Under the pieces are notes generated by a model that worked only from the letters and a program-made list of their open reading frames with translations, was not told the DNA's origin and did no database searches. From positions 1-64,000 of the forward strand of contig CAKMJS010000134.1 of NCBI GenBank assembly GCA_927405585.1: a DNA stretch of 64,000 bases, written 5' to 3'. This stretch comes from an uncultured Desulfosporosinus sp. GTDB taxonomy: Bacteria; Bacillota; Desulfitobacteriia; Desulfitobacteriales; Desulfitobacteriaceae. The position numbers and the translations under genes are program-made. This document shows, in pieces, positions 51,658-60,374 of this stretch (positions are counted from its first letter, which is position 1; the number at the start of each line of letters is the position of its first letter).

Positions 51658-52905
51658 ATGGAACAACAATTGTTAATGGGCCTTCGTAAAACGGTAGAGA
51701 GCGTTTTGCCAATTCCCTACTATCGAGAACGCTTTGGAGCGGTAGGAATAAATAAAGCAGAGGATATTCTGTCACTTGAGGACTTCCAGCGGCTTCCCTT
51801 AACGACGAAAGAGGATTTGCGCAAAAATTATCCTTACGGGCTTTTTGCAGAACCTATGGAAAATATTGTTCGTCTTCACGCCTCCTCCGGCACTACAGGT
51901 AAGCCGACAGTTGTAGGATATACTAGTAAAGATATTGAGCTCTGGGCAAAGATCGTAGCCAAAGAACTTGCGCGATTAGGTGTAACCAAGCAGGACGTCG
52001 TTCAGATCGCTTACGGATATGGTTTATTTACAGGAGGAATGGGACTGCACTATGGCTGTGAAGAACTAGGTGCCGTAGCCGTTCCCATATCCGGAGGAAA
52101 TACAGCGCGGCAACTAATGCTGATGCGAGATTTTGGAACGACTGTGCTGGCTTGTACGCCCTCTTATGCGTTGTATTTAGCGGAAAGTCTCGAGGAATCT
52201 GGAATTGCACGAGAAGAACTAAAGCTCAAAATTGGTGTTTTCGGTGCAGAACCTTGGTCCGAGGGAATGAGAGAACAAATCGAAGCTCGACTCGGAATCA
52301 AAGCGTTTGATATTTATGGGCTTAGCGAAACCATGGGGCCTGGTGTTGCATTAGAATGTCCGGCTCAGCAGGGATTACATATTGACGAACATTTTTATCC
52401 AGAAATTCTGGACTCAGAAGGAAATCCTCAACCTATTGGCGAACGAGGAGAATTAGTTCTAACTAGTTTGGAAAAAGAGGGCTTTCCCGTTTTACGCTAT
52501 CGAACCAAAGACTTGACTGCCTTGAGTTATGGTAAGTGTTCTTGCGGAGAGGTCGGTTGGACCATGGAACGTGTTTCTGCTAGGGTTGATGATATGTTAA
52601 TTATTCGAGGGGTTAATGTCTTCCCCAGTCAAGTGGAAGAGGCGATTCTTTCCTTGGGAGGGTTTGAACCACACTACTTGCTGGTTGTATACCGTGAGGG
52701 TAGTTTGGATCAACTAGAAGTTCAGGTGGAAGTCAATGAAACTAGTTTCTTTGATGAAGTACGAGAATTGGAAGGCCGTCAGGAGCGTCTAAAGCAAAGA
52801 ATCGAAGAGATTCTAGGAATCGCGGTTCGTATTCGGCTGGTAGAACCAAAAAGCATACCGCGGAGTGAAGGAAAAGCCGTTCGAGTCATCGATAAACGTA
52901 AGTAG
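51658..52905 (+). CDS. paaK: Phenylacetate-CoA ligase family protein
   Basis: A 415-residue acyl-adenylate-forming enzyme of the PaaK family, activating phenylacetate or a related aryl acid to its CoA ester with ATP. Landmarks are YYRERFGAVGI, the P-loop HASSGTTGKPTVVGYT (near 78-93), IYGLSETMGPGVALEC and the C-terminal MLIIRGVNVFPSQVEE. An ACT-domain gene follows 11 nt later, a pairing found in anaerobes that oxidise aromatic amino acids through indolepyruvate-type ferredoxin oxidoreductases. Confidence 0.93.
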   Translation: MEQQLLMGLRKTVESVLPIPYYRERFGAVGINKAEDILSLEDFQRLPLTTKEDLRKNYPYGLFAEPMENIVRLHASSGTTGKPTVVGYTSKDIELWAKIVAKELARLGVTKQDVVQIAYGYGLFTGGMGLHYGCEELGAVAVPISGGNTARQLMLMRDFGTTVLACTPSYALYLAESLEESGIAREELKLKIGVFGAEPWSEGMREQIEARLGIKAFDIYGLSETMGPGVALECPAQQGLHIDEHFYPEILDSEGNPQPIGERGELVLTSLEKEGFPVLRYRTKDLTALSYGKCSCGEVGWTMERVSARVDDMLIIRGVNVFPSQVEEAILSLGGFEPHYLLVVYREGSLDQLEVQVEVNETSFFDEVRELEGRQERLKQRIEEILGIAVRIRLVEPKSIPRSEGKAVRVIDKRK

Positions 52906-52916
52906 AGGAGGGTATA

Positions 52917-53321
52917 ATGATGTTGCAATTATCAATTTTTCTCGAAAATGCAAAAGGACGGTTGGCAGAGGTAATTAGTCTACTTGCCGAACTTAATGTA
53001 AATTTGCGAGCCTTATCCTTGGCGGATACCAAGGATTATGGGGTCTTACGAATCATTGTGGATGAACCTGAAGCAACGACGGAAAAATTACGTGAACGAA
53101 ATGTTGTCGTTTCTTTAACACCTGTCTGGGTACTCAAGGTTCCAGACCGCGCTGGTGGTCTAGCTGAGGTGCTCAATCAACTCGTTAAACTGGACGTAGT
53201 CGTGGAGTATATGTATGCTTTTGTGGAGAAAGAGCATAAACAAGCGCAAGTTGTCATTAGAGTTCAGGATAAGGATATTATGGAAAAGGCAATGAAGGAG
53301 ATCAATTTGCCGTTCCTATAG
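52917..53321 (+). CDS. ACT-domain protein (tandem ACT, amino-acid binding)
   Basis: A 134-residue protein consisting of two ACT-type halves: LQLSIFLENAKGRLAEVISL at the start, and VLKVPDRAGGLAEVLNQLVK from about residue 71. ACT pairs bind amino acids and act as allosteric sensors. It is co-operonic with the PaaK-type ligase gene, so it may sense an aromatic amino acid. ATG 52917 or 52920 is the start; GAGGAGGG favours 52920. Confidence 0.88.
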   Translation: MMLQLSIFLENAKGRLAEVISLLAELNVNLRALSLADTKDYGVLRIIVDEPEATTEKLRERNVVVSLTPVWVLKVPDRAGGLAEVLNQLVKLDVVVEYMYAFVEKEHKQAQVVIRVQDKDIMEKAMKEINLPFL

Positions 53322-53386
53322 GAAAAAATTTCGTAGCATTCTATGTCGTAAGTGTTCGATTAAGTGAATATTTGTTAAGTTAATAA

Positions 53387-53416
53387 GCCAGAACTCTTTC
53401 AAAGTTCTGGCATTAT
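53387..53416 (+). terminator. Terminator of the paaK-ACT operon
   Basis: GCCAGAACT pairs with AGTTCTGGC around a 7-nt loop, followed by ATTATTT. The gap continues to 53631 and otherwise holds only the kinase-like remnant and a second hairpin. Confidence 0.75.
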
Positions 53417-53507
53417 TTATGTAATTTTTGTTAATTAAGGAGGAATATTCAGGAGAACTGTTGAAATAGTGAAAAAAATAATTATTATATAAGGGTGTGT
53501 GTAACAT

Positions 53508-53549
53508 TTTAAGTAAAAATGAGCAGACACTTCTTTGTTCTTCGATACT
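53508..53549 (-). pseudogene. Remnant duplicate of a histidine kinase 3' end
   Basis: The 42-nt segment matches the 3' coding end of the adjacent kinase gene (53689-53730, region for ESIEGQGSVFSFSL) at about 36 of 42 positions, in the same orientation. No open frame remains. It is probably the remains of a tandem duplicated or recombined kinase gene. Confidence 0.5.
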
Positions 53550-53596
53550 GAAAGTATTAAATCTTCTTCGTATGCTAATATGGAGCAACCAGAATA

Positions 53597-53628
53597 AAGA
53601 ATCTCTTGTCACTGGACAAGAGATTCTT
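53597..53628. terminator. Hairpin terminator of the histidine kinase operon
   Basis: AAGAATCTCTTGTC pairs perfectly with GACAAGAGATTCTT around a four-base loop, 4 bp from the kinase stop codon on the minus strand, with T-rich flanks. Confidence 0.8.
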
Positions 53629-53631
53629 GCC

Positions 53632-55128
53632 TTATTTTCTTAATTCTGAAGGCTTGGCGGTGTTCAAAGAATCCTTTGGAGAAACTGTTTTGAGTGAAAA
53701 TGAGAAGACACTTCCTTGTCCCTCGATACTCTCCACCCAGATTCTCCCCTGATGCGCTTCCACAATAAACTGACTGATAGATAGACCTAACCCTACTCCA
53801 CCGTACATAAGTGATCGAGATTTTTCTCCACGATAAAAGCTCTCGAAAATGTGAGGGACATCTTCTTGAGAGATGCCAGGACCATGATCTGCGACGGATA
53901 TGATTAGGTAAGGTTTTTCCAAATAGGCTTTAACTTGAATTATCCCACCCTCTGAGGCATAGCGTTGAGCATTACTTAATAAATTCAGAAGGACTTGTTC
54001 TATTCGTTGGCGGTCCACTAGGATTTGAACGGAGGGGAGAGGACGCTCAATTTCCAGCTTTAAAGGGCCTTCGTCATAGAAAAACTCAAGTTCATAGGGT
54101 TTAAGTATACTTTCGAGAACTTCTTGACTATCCTCTGGAAATAGGTTTACTTCTAACCGGCCAAGATCAAATTGCGATAGTTGAAATAAATCTTGGATTT
54201 GCCGGTTTAGCTGCTCGGTTTTTTGGTGAATTACAGCTAAATATCGTTTGACACTTGCTTCATCTTCAGCAATTCCATCCTGAAGCCCTTCTACATATCC
54301 TTTTATTGAAGAAATGGGTGTCCTAAGATCATGGGAAATGCTTGCAATCAAGGCCTTACGGGATTGTTCGTAGGCTTTCTGTTTCGATAAGGAAGCTTTG
54401 AGCTGATTTCGCATATGGTCAAACGATTTAATAAATTTACCAAATTCATCCTTTCCTTGATACTGAAGGGAAAAATCCAAATTACCCTCAACGATCTTTT
54501 GGGTCGCAACACTCAGTTCATCAATTGGTTTCAAAATTGTTTTCGAGAGATACCAGGTGAAAAGAATGATCAGAAAGATCAAGGTGAAGAATCCTAAGGC
54601 AAAGCTCGATAGGATACCTTTTAATACTTCTGCGAAAACGTCAAAGGGAGGAATCGAAGGATTAACTTCGATGAAGGCCGTTGCAACTTGTGTTCCTTCG
54701 ACCACAATGGGTACCGAATATTGAAAAGGGTTGAGACTGCTCAGGGAATGGTTCCAGCTAACTTCTTGAGAATTTTGTGGAAGCTCGTTGATCGGTTCAT
54801 GGTCCTGAGAAGAATTAGTCGTGCCCTTTGAGTCATATAACAATCCACTTGGATCAACAATTCGAATATGAAGTTGATACTTAGATATGAGCGGTGCTAA
54901 GGCTTCTGAAAAGACCTCATAATTGCGGATGTTGATAAATTCATCTTCAATCTTAAAAGCGACTTCTTTGTTAAACTTTTCTATCGTAAAGCTTTCAGGA
55001 GAAGTAGGATCTAATGGTTCCTTCATTTGCTCCACAGTCGTGTATAAGGTTACCCCGGCTACAATGATTGGTAAAACGATAAGCGCTATTATGATCAAAA
55101 GAAAACGGAGTCTAATTCCAATCCTCAT
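53632..55128 (-). CDS. Sensor histidine kinase (HAMP, HisKA)
   Basis: A 498-residue membrane kinase: an N-terminal transmembrane helix (about 8-28), an extracytoplasmic sensor region (about 30-170), a second helix (about 175-195), a HAMP linker, the HisKA phosphoacceptor in ASISHDLRTPISSI (near 275), and the ATPase domain with NLLSNAQRYA, DHGPGIS and GGVGLGLSI. It overlaps the upstream regulator gene by 4 nt. The neighbouring ABC-2 transporter genes on the same strand suggest a drug- or peptide-responsive system, which is inference. Confidence 0.92.
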   Translation of the reverse strand: MRIGIRLRFLLIIIALIVLPIIVAGVTLYTTVEQMKEPLDPTSPESFTIEKFNKEVAFKIEDEFINIRNYEVFSEALAPLISKYQLHIRIVDPSGLLYDSKGTTNSSQDHEPINELPQNSQEVSWNHSLSSLNPFQYSVPIVVEGTQVATAFIEVNPSIPPFDVFAEVLKGILSSFALGFFTLIFLIILFTWYLSKTILKPIDELSVATQKIVEGNLDFSLQYQGKDEFGKFIKSFDHMRNQLKASLSKQKAYEQSRKALIASISHDLRTPISSIKGYVEGLQDGIAEDEASVKRYLAVIHQKTEQLNRQIQDLFQLSQFDLGRLEVNLFPEDSQEVLESILKPYELEFFYDEGPLKLEIERPLPSVQILVDRQRIEQVLLNLLSNAQRYASEGGIIQVKAYLEKPYLIISVADHGPGISQEDVPHIFESFYRGEKSRSLMYGGVGLGLSISQFIVEAHQGRIWVESIEGQGSVFSFSLKTVSPKDSLNTAKPSELRK

Positions 55129-55826
55129 GGAGTACCTCCATCAAATTTATATCCCACACCCCACACAGTTTTTATGAAACGTGGCTTTGATGGGTTTTCC
55201 TCGATTTTTTCTCGTATTTTGCGAATATGTACCGTCACCGTATTAATATCCCCATACTCGTTTTGACCCCAAACGGCTGCAAAAATTTGTTCTCGTGTAA
55301 AAACCTGTTGCGGATGGCAAGCGAGAAAACGCAATATCTCAAATTCCTTTGTGGCCAAGTCTACTTGGTTATTGTTAAGGAAGACACGATATCCTTTGCT
55401 GTCAATTTCTAATGGGCTAAACTTTAGCCACTCATGGGGTTTGAGGGGAGAAGACAATAACGTATAACGACGGATTAATGCTTTGACGCGTGCTACTAGT
55501 TCTCCAGGGCTAAAAGGTTTGGTGATATAGTCGTCAGCGCCTAAGCCCAAACTTAGAATTTTATCGATATCGCTTGATTTTGCACTCATCATCAGGACAG
55601 GAACAGCCGATTGATTGCGAATGATCCGACATAATTCCATACCATCAATTTTAGGTAGCATTATATCTAAGACGACGAGGGTCGGGTGGTGTTGATGAAA
55701 GAGAGCTAGTCCCTGTTCTCCATCGAAGGCCAAGATCGTCTCAAAGCCTTCTTTTTTAAAATAGTCTCGTAATAACTGACCGAGCTCCTTCTCATCCTCA
55801 ACGACCAGGATCTTGTGAGAATCCAC
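55125..55826 (-). CDS. OmpR/PhoB-family response regulator
   Basis: A regulator of about 233 residues with a receiver domain (KILVVEDEKELGQLLRDYF, phosphoacceptor in LVVLDIMLPKIDG, lysine in YITKPF). The winged-helix DNA-binding domain shows EFEILRFLACHPQQVFTREQ and VHIRKIREKIEE. GTG 55826, with GGAGGT 7 nt upstream, is preferred over ATG 55841. It is cotranscribed with the kinase gene downstream (4-nt overlap). Confidence 0.92.
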   Translation of the reverse strand: MDSHKILVVEDEKELGQLLRDYFKKEGFETILAFDGEQGLALFHQHHPTLVVLDIMLPKIDGMELCRIIRNQSAVPVLMMSAKSSDIDKILSLGLGADDYITKPFSPGELVARVKALIRRYTLLSSPLKPHEWLKFSPLEIDSKGYRVFLNNNQVDLATKEFEILRFLACHPQQVFTREQIFAAVWGQNEYGDINTVTVHIRKIREKIEENPSKPRFIKTVWGVGYKFDGGTP

Positions 55827-55909
55827 GCCGCCCACCTCCAATAACTAGTTTATATTGTCTTTCACTGCGTGAGTTCACTTCTGTTCTCTATAATTACCAT
55901 TATAAGAGT

Positions 55910-55946
55910 ACCCCGCACCTTAAATCAATTACTTTAGGTACGGGGT
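55910..55946 (-). terminator. Hairpin after the ABC-2 transporter genes
   Basis: ACCCCGYACCT and AGGTRCGGGGT arms form a strong 11-bp stem between the permease gene and the regulator gene on the minus strand. No long T run follows, so termination strength is uncertain. Confidence 0.5.
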
Positions 55947-55971
55947 TTAGGGGCTGCGCAATATAAACTAA

Positions 55972-56901
55972 CTATGCGATATCTCTTTTCTGAAAGGTTA
56001 TCCAGGAGATGGCAATAAATAAGAGTAAATAACTGCCTAAAATTAGTAGGGAGAAAGGGAGGGTTACGTTAAAAGGATTGCTCCCTAGAGTAATCATGGT
56101 TAAATCGGTATTTGCAAAAAGGATATATTTACTCCAAGTTTGTTGGGCAAACATGCTGGTTAATTGTGGACCTAAAAGAACTAAGACCAACGTAGAACCA
56201 ATCGCTAAGGCATTGCTACGGAATACGACTGAGAGCATAAAGGCTAGGGTTAAATAAATAACAATTTCTACAGATTTTAATAAATAAGTTTGTAGAGTGT
56301 TGATCACCATATTCATTTGTGAAACCTCTCCGTTGGAGTCGATAAACAAATAAGGATTAACAGGATTATTAAAACCATAAAGAATACCGTTCGTAAAAAA
56401 TGAGCTTCCAAGTAGGATAATCACGAGTAATAATGCAAACATTACGGCAGCTAAATATTTTGATAGCAAAATCTTAGAACGACTAATAGGGCGGATGAGA
56501 AGAAGTTTGATGGTTCCCCATGCAAATTCATTAGAAACGATTCCTCCAGCTACAACTGCAGCCATCATGGTGATGATACTTAAGAGGGATGCCTGTTTTG
56601 CGACTTGTTCATAAACTGAGGTAATAGGTGAGATATCATGGCTTAAGGCGTATTTATCAAGTTTTATTCGCTTTTCCACTTCACTTTTTTGAAAATCAGG
56701 GATCTGAGGATTCTTGAGGAGTTCAATTTCTGTTTGGATTTTTTGTTCAGTTTGCAGCTTCCAGTCGCCTAGGCTTTGAGGCGTTGTTTTGTAGGTATAG
56801 ATTGAGGTAAAAACTGAGATCCCGATCAGGATGAAGATCATGATAAATTGACCAGCTCTACTGTATAGCTTCATGTTTTCATTTAGAATTAGTTTTAACA
56901 T
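55972..56901 (-). CDS. ABC-2 type transporter permease
   Basis: A 309-residue membrane protein with six hydrophobic helices: one near the N-terminus, followed by a large external loop (about 40-105), then VVAGGIVSNEFAWGTIKLLL, the conserved region of BcrB/NatB-like ABC-2 permeases. It overlaps the ATPase gene by 23 nt. The transporter probably exports an antibiotic, lipid or peptide. Confidence 0.88.
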   Translation of the reverse strand: MLKLILNENMKLYSRAGQFIMIFILIGISVFTSIYTYKTTPQSLGDWKLQTEQKIQTEIELLKNPQIPDFQKSEVEKRIKLDKYALSHDISPITSVYEQVAKQASLLSIITMMAAVVAGGIVSNEFAWGTIKLLLIRPISRSKILLSKYLAAVMFALLLVIILLGSSFFTNGILYGFNNPVNPYLFIDSNGEVSQMNMVINTLQTYLLKSVEIVIYLTLAFMLSVVFRSNALAIGSTLVLVLLGPQLTSMFAQQTWSKYILFANTDLTMITLGSNPFNVTLPFSLLILGSYLLLFIAISWITFQKRDIA

Positions 56902-57832
56902 GATGATCCCCCCTAGTGATTTCTAAGAATTTATCCTCAAGAGATTTTTTCTGAGAATATATCCCATACACATTGATACCCTTACGATTTAGCTCGGAGT
57001 TAATTAAAGCAATGGTTTTTTTGGAAGCCCTAACCTCTAGGCCATCTATATCATTTTTAGCTTCTGAAACTGGTATTTCACTGAATGTGGCAGTGATAAT
57101 CGCTTTTGCTTTGATGAAATTGTCTACTTCGAAGATTGTCGTAACATCATCACCATTTCCTAGAATAAATTCTTTGAGATTCTTTACCTCGATTAACTTA
57201 CCTAGGTTAATCACAGCAATTCTGTCACACATCAACTCCATTTCCGCCAAAAGATGACTTGACACAATTACAGCAACATTTTCTTCTTGGGACAATCGCC
57301 GGATATATTCCCTTAGTTCGCGAATTCCGGCTGGGTCAAGTCCATTGGTGGGTTCATCTAAAATTAAGATGGACGGCTTGTGGAGCAGTGCTTGGGCAAT
57401 ACCTAACCTTTGTTTCATTCCTAAAGAATACGTTTTAACCTTATCTTTGAGACGTTGGTCTAAATTCACTAAGGCTGCAACCTCTTGAATGCGCTCTTTA
57501 CTAACTCCCGGTGTCATATTTGCAAAATGAACGAGGTTCTGGTAGCCCGTAAGAAATGGGTACAACTCAGGGTTTTCTACTATGGCACCGACATGTTGGA
57601 CGGCTACCATATAATCAGAGGAGATACTTTTGCCTTGGATAAAGATCTCTCCTTCAGTGATCGAGATCAATCCAACCAACATGCGGATTGTCGTTGTTTT
57701 TCCCGCGCCGTTCGGTCCTAATAATCCGAATATTTCTCCGCGATTAATGTCAAAGGTTAAATGATCCACGATGGTTTTACCAGAGATTCTTTTTGTGACA
57801 TTGATTAATTGAACTGCGGATTTGCTCGACAT
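56879..57832 (-). CDS. ABC transporter ATP-binding protein (BcrA/NatA type)
   Basis: A 317-residue ATPase with Walker A GLLGPNGAGKTTTIRML (near 38), signature YSLGMKQRLGIAQALL (near 139), Walker B ILILDEPTNGLDPAGI, and the switch histidine in VSSHLLAEME. The C-terminal 90 residues form the typical extension of BcrA-like ATPases. It pairs with the overlapping permease gene and lies upstream of a two-component system of the same strand, similar to bacitracin-type resistance modules. Confidence 0.9.
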   Translation of the reverse strand: MSSKSAVQLINVTKRISGKTIVDHLTFDINRGEIFGLLGPNGAGKTTTIRMLVGLISITEGEIFIQGKSISSDYMVAVQHVGAIVENPELYPFLTGYQNLVHFANMTPGVSKERIQEVAALVNLDQRLKDKVKTYSLGMKQRLGIAQALLHKPSILILDEPTNGLDPAGIRELREYIRRLSQEENVAVIVSSHLLAEMELMCDRIAVINLGKLIEVKNLKEFILGNGDDVTTIFEVDNFIKAKAIITATFSEIPVSEAKNDIDGLEVRASKKTIALINSELNRKGINVYGIYSQKKSLEDKFLEITRGDHHVKTNSK

Positions 57833-57998
57833 GTTAAACCTCCTCTTCGATCCTAATCGATACTTTGTAAGCGTTATCAGGTCAATTATTTTTAGTATGC
57901 GTCCTAAAAATAGACTAGTACTTATAAAAAGATTAAGAAAGTATTAACTCTGCTTTGCGAACTAGAGGAAGGTAGACTTCAATTAAGAAGACTAAAAT

Positions 57999-58046
57999 AA
58001 TGAAAGAGGCTCTTGTTCAAAAAATGCGACAAGAGCCTCTTTCATT
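57999..58046 (-). terminator. Terminator of the uracil permease gene
   Basis: AATGAAAGAGGCTCTTGT pairs perfectly with ACAAGAGCCTCTTTCATT around a 12-nt loop, 50 bp after the permease stop codon on the minus strand. Together with promoter-like AT-rich sequence it fills the gap before the ABC genes. Confidence 0.8.
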
Positions 58047-58095
58047 ATTCTGCTTAAACTTATTTTATTACTTTACTTTTCGTTCTCACTTGGAG

Positions 58096-59328
58096 TTACT
58101 TCACGGGGCTTGAAGTTTTGACGGGCTGATCCGGCTCTTTTAGAACTAGATTTAAGGTGATACCGACGACGGTTGCCCAGGCTACTCCGTGTTCAGGTAA
58201 CCCGATACCTAGGGCGAAAATGACGGAAGCAAGAATGAGGTTTTTCGTTTCGGAAAAGTCTATTTTAGCTTCGATAAGAGTACGTAATCCTGCTGCGCCA
58301 ATCATACCGAAAAGGAGGATCGTGACTCCTCCCATGACGGGTACGGGAATGGACATGATCGCGATTTGTAAGGGGTTCACCATACTGAAGATAATTGCAA
58401 GGATTGCGGCAATCCAGATGTTGAAGGTGCTGTATACTTTTGTTACGGCTAGTACTCCTATGTTCTCACCGTAGGTAGTAACCGGAGGGCCTCCGAGTAA
58501 ACTGGCAACGCCAGTAGCCAGACCATTGCCTAGGATGACTCGATGAAAGCCTGGATTTTTAATGGGATCAGAATGGGTAATATTTCCTAAGACAATCATA
58601 TGGCCTAAATCTTCGATGATAGTAACAAGTGCGAGAGGAGCCATTACTAAGATCGCTACTTTATCAAGGCTAGGTAGTACAAAATCACTACCTAAGGCAA
58701 CGGGGAAGACAATGATGGATTGAGTGAAGGAAGCAAAAAATGGCGTTAGATCGACAAGTCCCATGAACGCTGAGACGGTATACCCAGCAATAATAGCGAT
58801 AAGGATCGGGATAATCTTTAGAAAGCCTTTAGCATAGACGGAAAGCAAGGCTGCAACAGCTAACGTGAAGGCGGCAATATACCAATTCCCAGAGGCCATA
58901 TTGGCAGCCACTGGTGTTAAGCTTAAACCGATGATGGCAACAACTGGGCCGGCAACGATGGGAGGAACAATTTTGTGAATCCAGCTTGTCCCAAAGGCAG
59001 CCATGAGAAGATAGAGGATGATATACACGACACCGACTGCTAGTACTCCACCCATAGCCCCAGAAACATTGTTATCAGTCTGTACAAAGGTGGTTAAGGC
59101 CGCAATATAGGCAAATGATGAACCAAGATAAGCGGGCACCCGACTTTTTGTCAATAAAAGGAATATTATGGTACCGATCCCCGAAGAAAGGAGAGCAACA
59201 GATGGGCTTAATCCCGTCAAAAAAGGAACTAGAACTGTAGCGCCAAACATGGCAAAGACGTGTTGCAAGCCGAGAGGGATCGCTTGGGTTAAAGGGAGTT
59301 TTTCGTGAATTTGAACTTCTGTAGACAT
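58096..59328 (-). CDS. uraA: Uracil/nucleobase permease
   Basis: A membrane transporter of about 410 residues in the NCS2 (nucleobase:cation symporter 2) family, with 12-14 hydrophobic helices. PLTQAIPLGLQHVFAMFGAT at the N-terminus and the helix-8/10 motifs TIIEDLGHMIVLGN and GPPVTTYGENIGVLA are typical of UraA, including the substrate-binding glutamates. ATG 59328 follows GAGGAGG. It is preceded by a PyrR-type attenuator, which supports uracil as substrate. Confidence 0.93.
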   Translation of the reverse strand: MSTEVQIHEKLPLTQAIPLGLQHVFAMFGATVLVPFLTGLSPSVALLSSGIGTIIFLLLTKSRVPAYLGSSFAYIAALTTFVQTDNNVSGAMGGVLAVGVVYIILYLLMAAFGTSWIHKIVPPIVAGPVVAIIGLSLTPVAANMASGNWYIAAFTLAVAALLSVYAKGFLKIIPILIAIIAGYTVSAFMGLVDLTPFFASFTQSIIVFPVALGSDFVLPSLDKVAILVMAPLALVTIIEDLGHMIVLGNITHSDPIKNPGFHRVILGNGLATGVASLLGGPPVTTYGENIGVLAVTKVYSTFNIWIAAILAIIFSMVNPLQIAIMSIPVPVMGGVTILLFGMIGAAGLRTLIEAKIDFSETKNLILASVIFALGIGLPEHGVAWATVVGITLNLVLKEPDQPVKTSSPVK

Positions 59329-59340
59329 GGTATTCCTCCT

Positions 59341-59462
59341 CTTTTTAAACAAAAAACCTCTTCCCTGCCCGCAAGCAAGAAAGAGGTGTCCATGTTTAAC
59401 TCATGGTTCGCCATTCCCTTCTTAGTCTCACGGGACTAATTTAAAGGTACAAGGATTTACTT
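59341..59462 (-). ncRNA. PyrR-type attenuator upstream of the uracil permease gene
   Basis: On the minus strand the leader contains the PyrR-binding hairpin TTAGTCCCGTGAGACTAA (loop core TCCCGTGAGA, matching the UCC-N-GNGAGG consensus closely) followed by GAAGGGA, then a terminator hairpin ACCTCTTTC/GGGAAGAGGT with a run of six T. Binding of PyrR with UMP would favour termination and shut down uracil uptake. Confidence 0.85.
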
Positions 59463-59468
59463 GTACTG

Positions 59469-59498
59469 AGCATACCATAATTCATTCTATTTTGACAA
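59469..59498 (-). promoter_or_regulatory. Promoter of the uracil permease transcript
   Basis: On the minus strand TTGTCA (59493-59498) and TATGCT (59469-59474) are 18 bp apart, just upstream of the attenuator. Confidence 0.55.
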
Positions 59499-59684
59499 GA
59501 GGGTATCAAAATTTGATATAATGATATTCACAAAGGTCATCCATTGCGATATTAAGATTAGTATGGCTACAAATAAAGGAGGCTAGTAGCTGTTGTTTAA
59601 TATCTAGACATTTCTATTTAATTATAAACATTTCTACTGTGATTAGTTGTTGTATGTGGTAAAATATAGTAGAGGTGACTAAGA

Positions 59685-60374
59685 ATGCAAAATAATTTAA
59701 TAGATATAAGTGAAGCATCTCAACGGTTGGGTGTTACAATAGCAACTCTTCGACGGTGGGATACATCGGGTAAACTAAAATCGGTGAGAACTTTTGGAAA
59801 TCATCGGCGCTACCGACTTGAAGAAATTGAAGCTCTTGTTAATCCCACCGTCGATGTGCCATCGACACAGAAAAGGGCCTTTATTTATTGTCGAGTTTCC
59901 ACTAAAAAACAACAAGAAAGTGGCAATCTTCAACGACAACGAGACCGTTTAATCCAGTATTGCCAGGATAAGCATTACACGGTGGTTACCCTATATGAAG
60001 AAGTCGCTAGTGGACTTAATGACCATCGCAGGGAACTTACGAAACTGTTAAGAAATTTAAGTGATGTTGATGTTGTTGTGGTGGAGTCTGCTGATAGATT
60101 GGCTCGGTTTGGCTACTCATATCTAAAGGAATCCGCAGCATCTTTCAACGTCGAGATTGAAACGATTGAACAAGGTGTGAAGTTGCAACCGAATGAAGAA
60201 ATGGTCAATGACTTAGTGAGTATTGTCACCTGTTTTAGTGCAAGACTCTACGGTGCCAGGGGTGGAAGAAAGCTCAAGAAGACGATTGTACAAACCTTAG
60301 AGAAACTGGAACAGAATAGAGGTGAGCCCGATGAAAACGACGATGAAAGCGATTCTAATAGACCTCACAAGTGA
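59685..60374 (+). CDS. tnpA: IS607-family serine recombinase (TnpA)
   Basis: A 229-residue transposase with an N-terminal MerR-like helix-turn-helix (ISEASQRLGVTIATLRRWD, then GNHRRYRLEEIEAL). A serine-resolvase catalytic domain follows (AFIYCRVSTKKQQESGNLQRQ with the nucleophilic serine near 72, and VVESADRLARFG). This order is unique to IS607-type transposases. The frame is intact, so the element may be active. It overlaps the tnpB start by 44 nt. Confidence 0.93.
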   Translation: MQNNLIDISEASQRLGVTIATLRRWDTSGKLKSVRTFGNHRRYRLEEIEALVNPTVDVPSTQKRAFIYCRVSTKKQQESGNLQRQRDRLIQYCQDKHYTVVTLYEEVASGLNDHRRELTKLLRNLSDVDVVVVESADRLARFGYSYLKESAASFNVEIETIEQGVKLQPNEEMVNDLVSIVTCFSARLYGARGGRKLKKTIVQTLEKLEQNRGEPDENDDESDSNRPHK

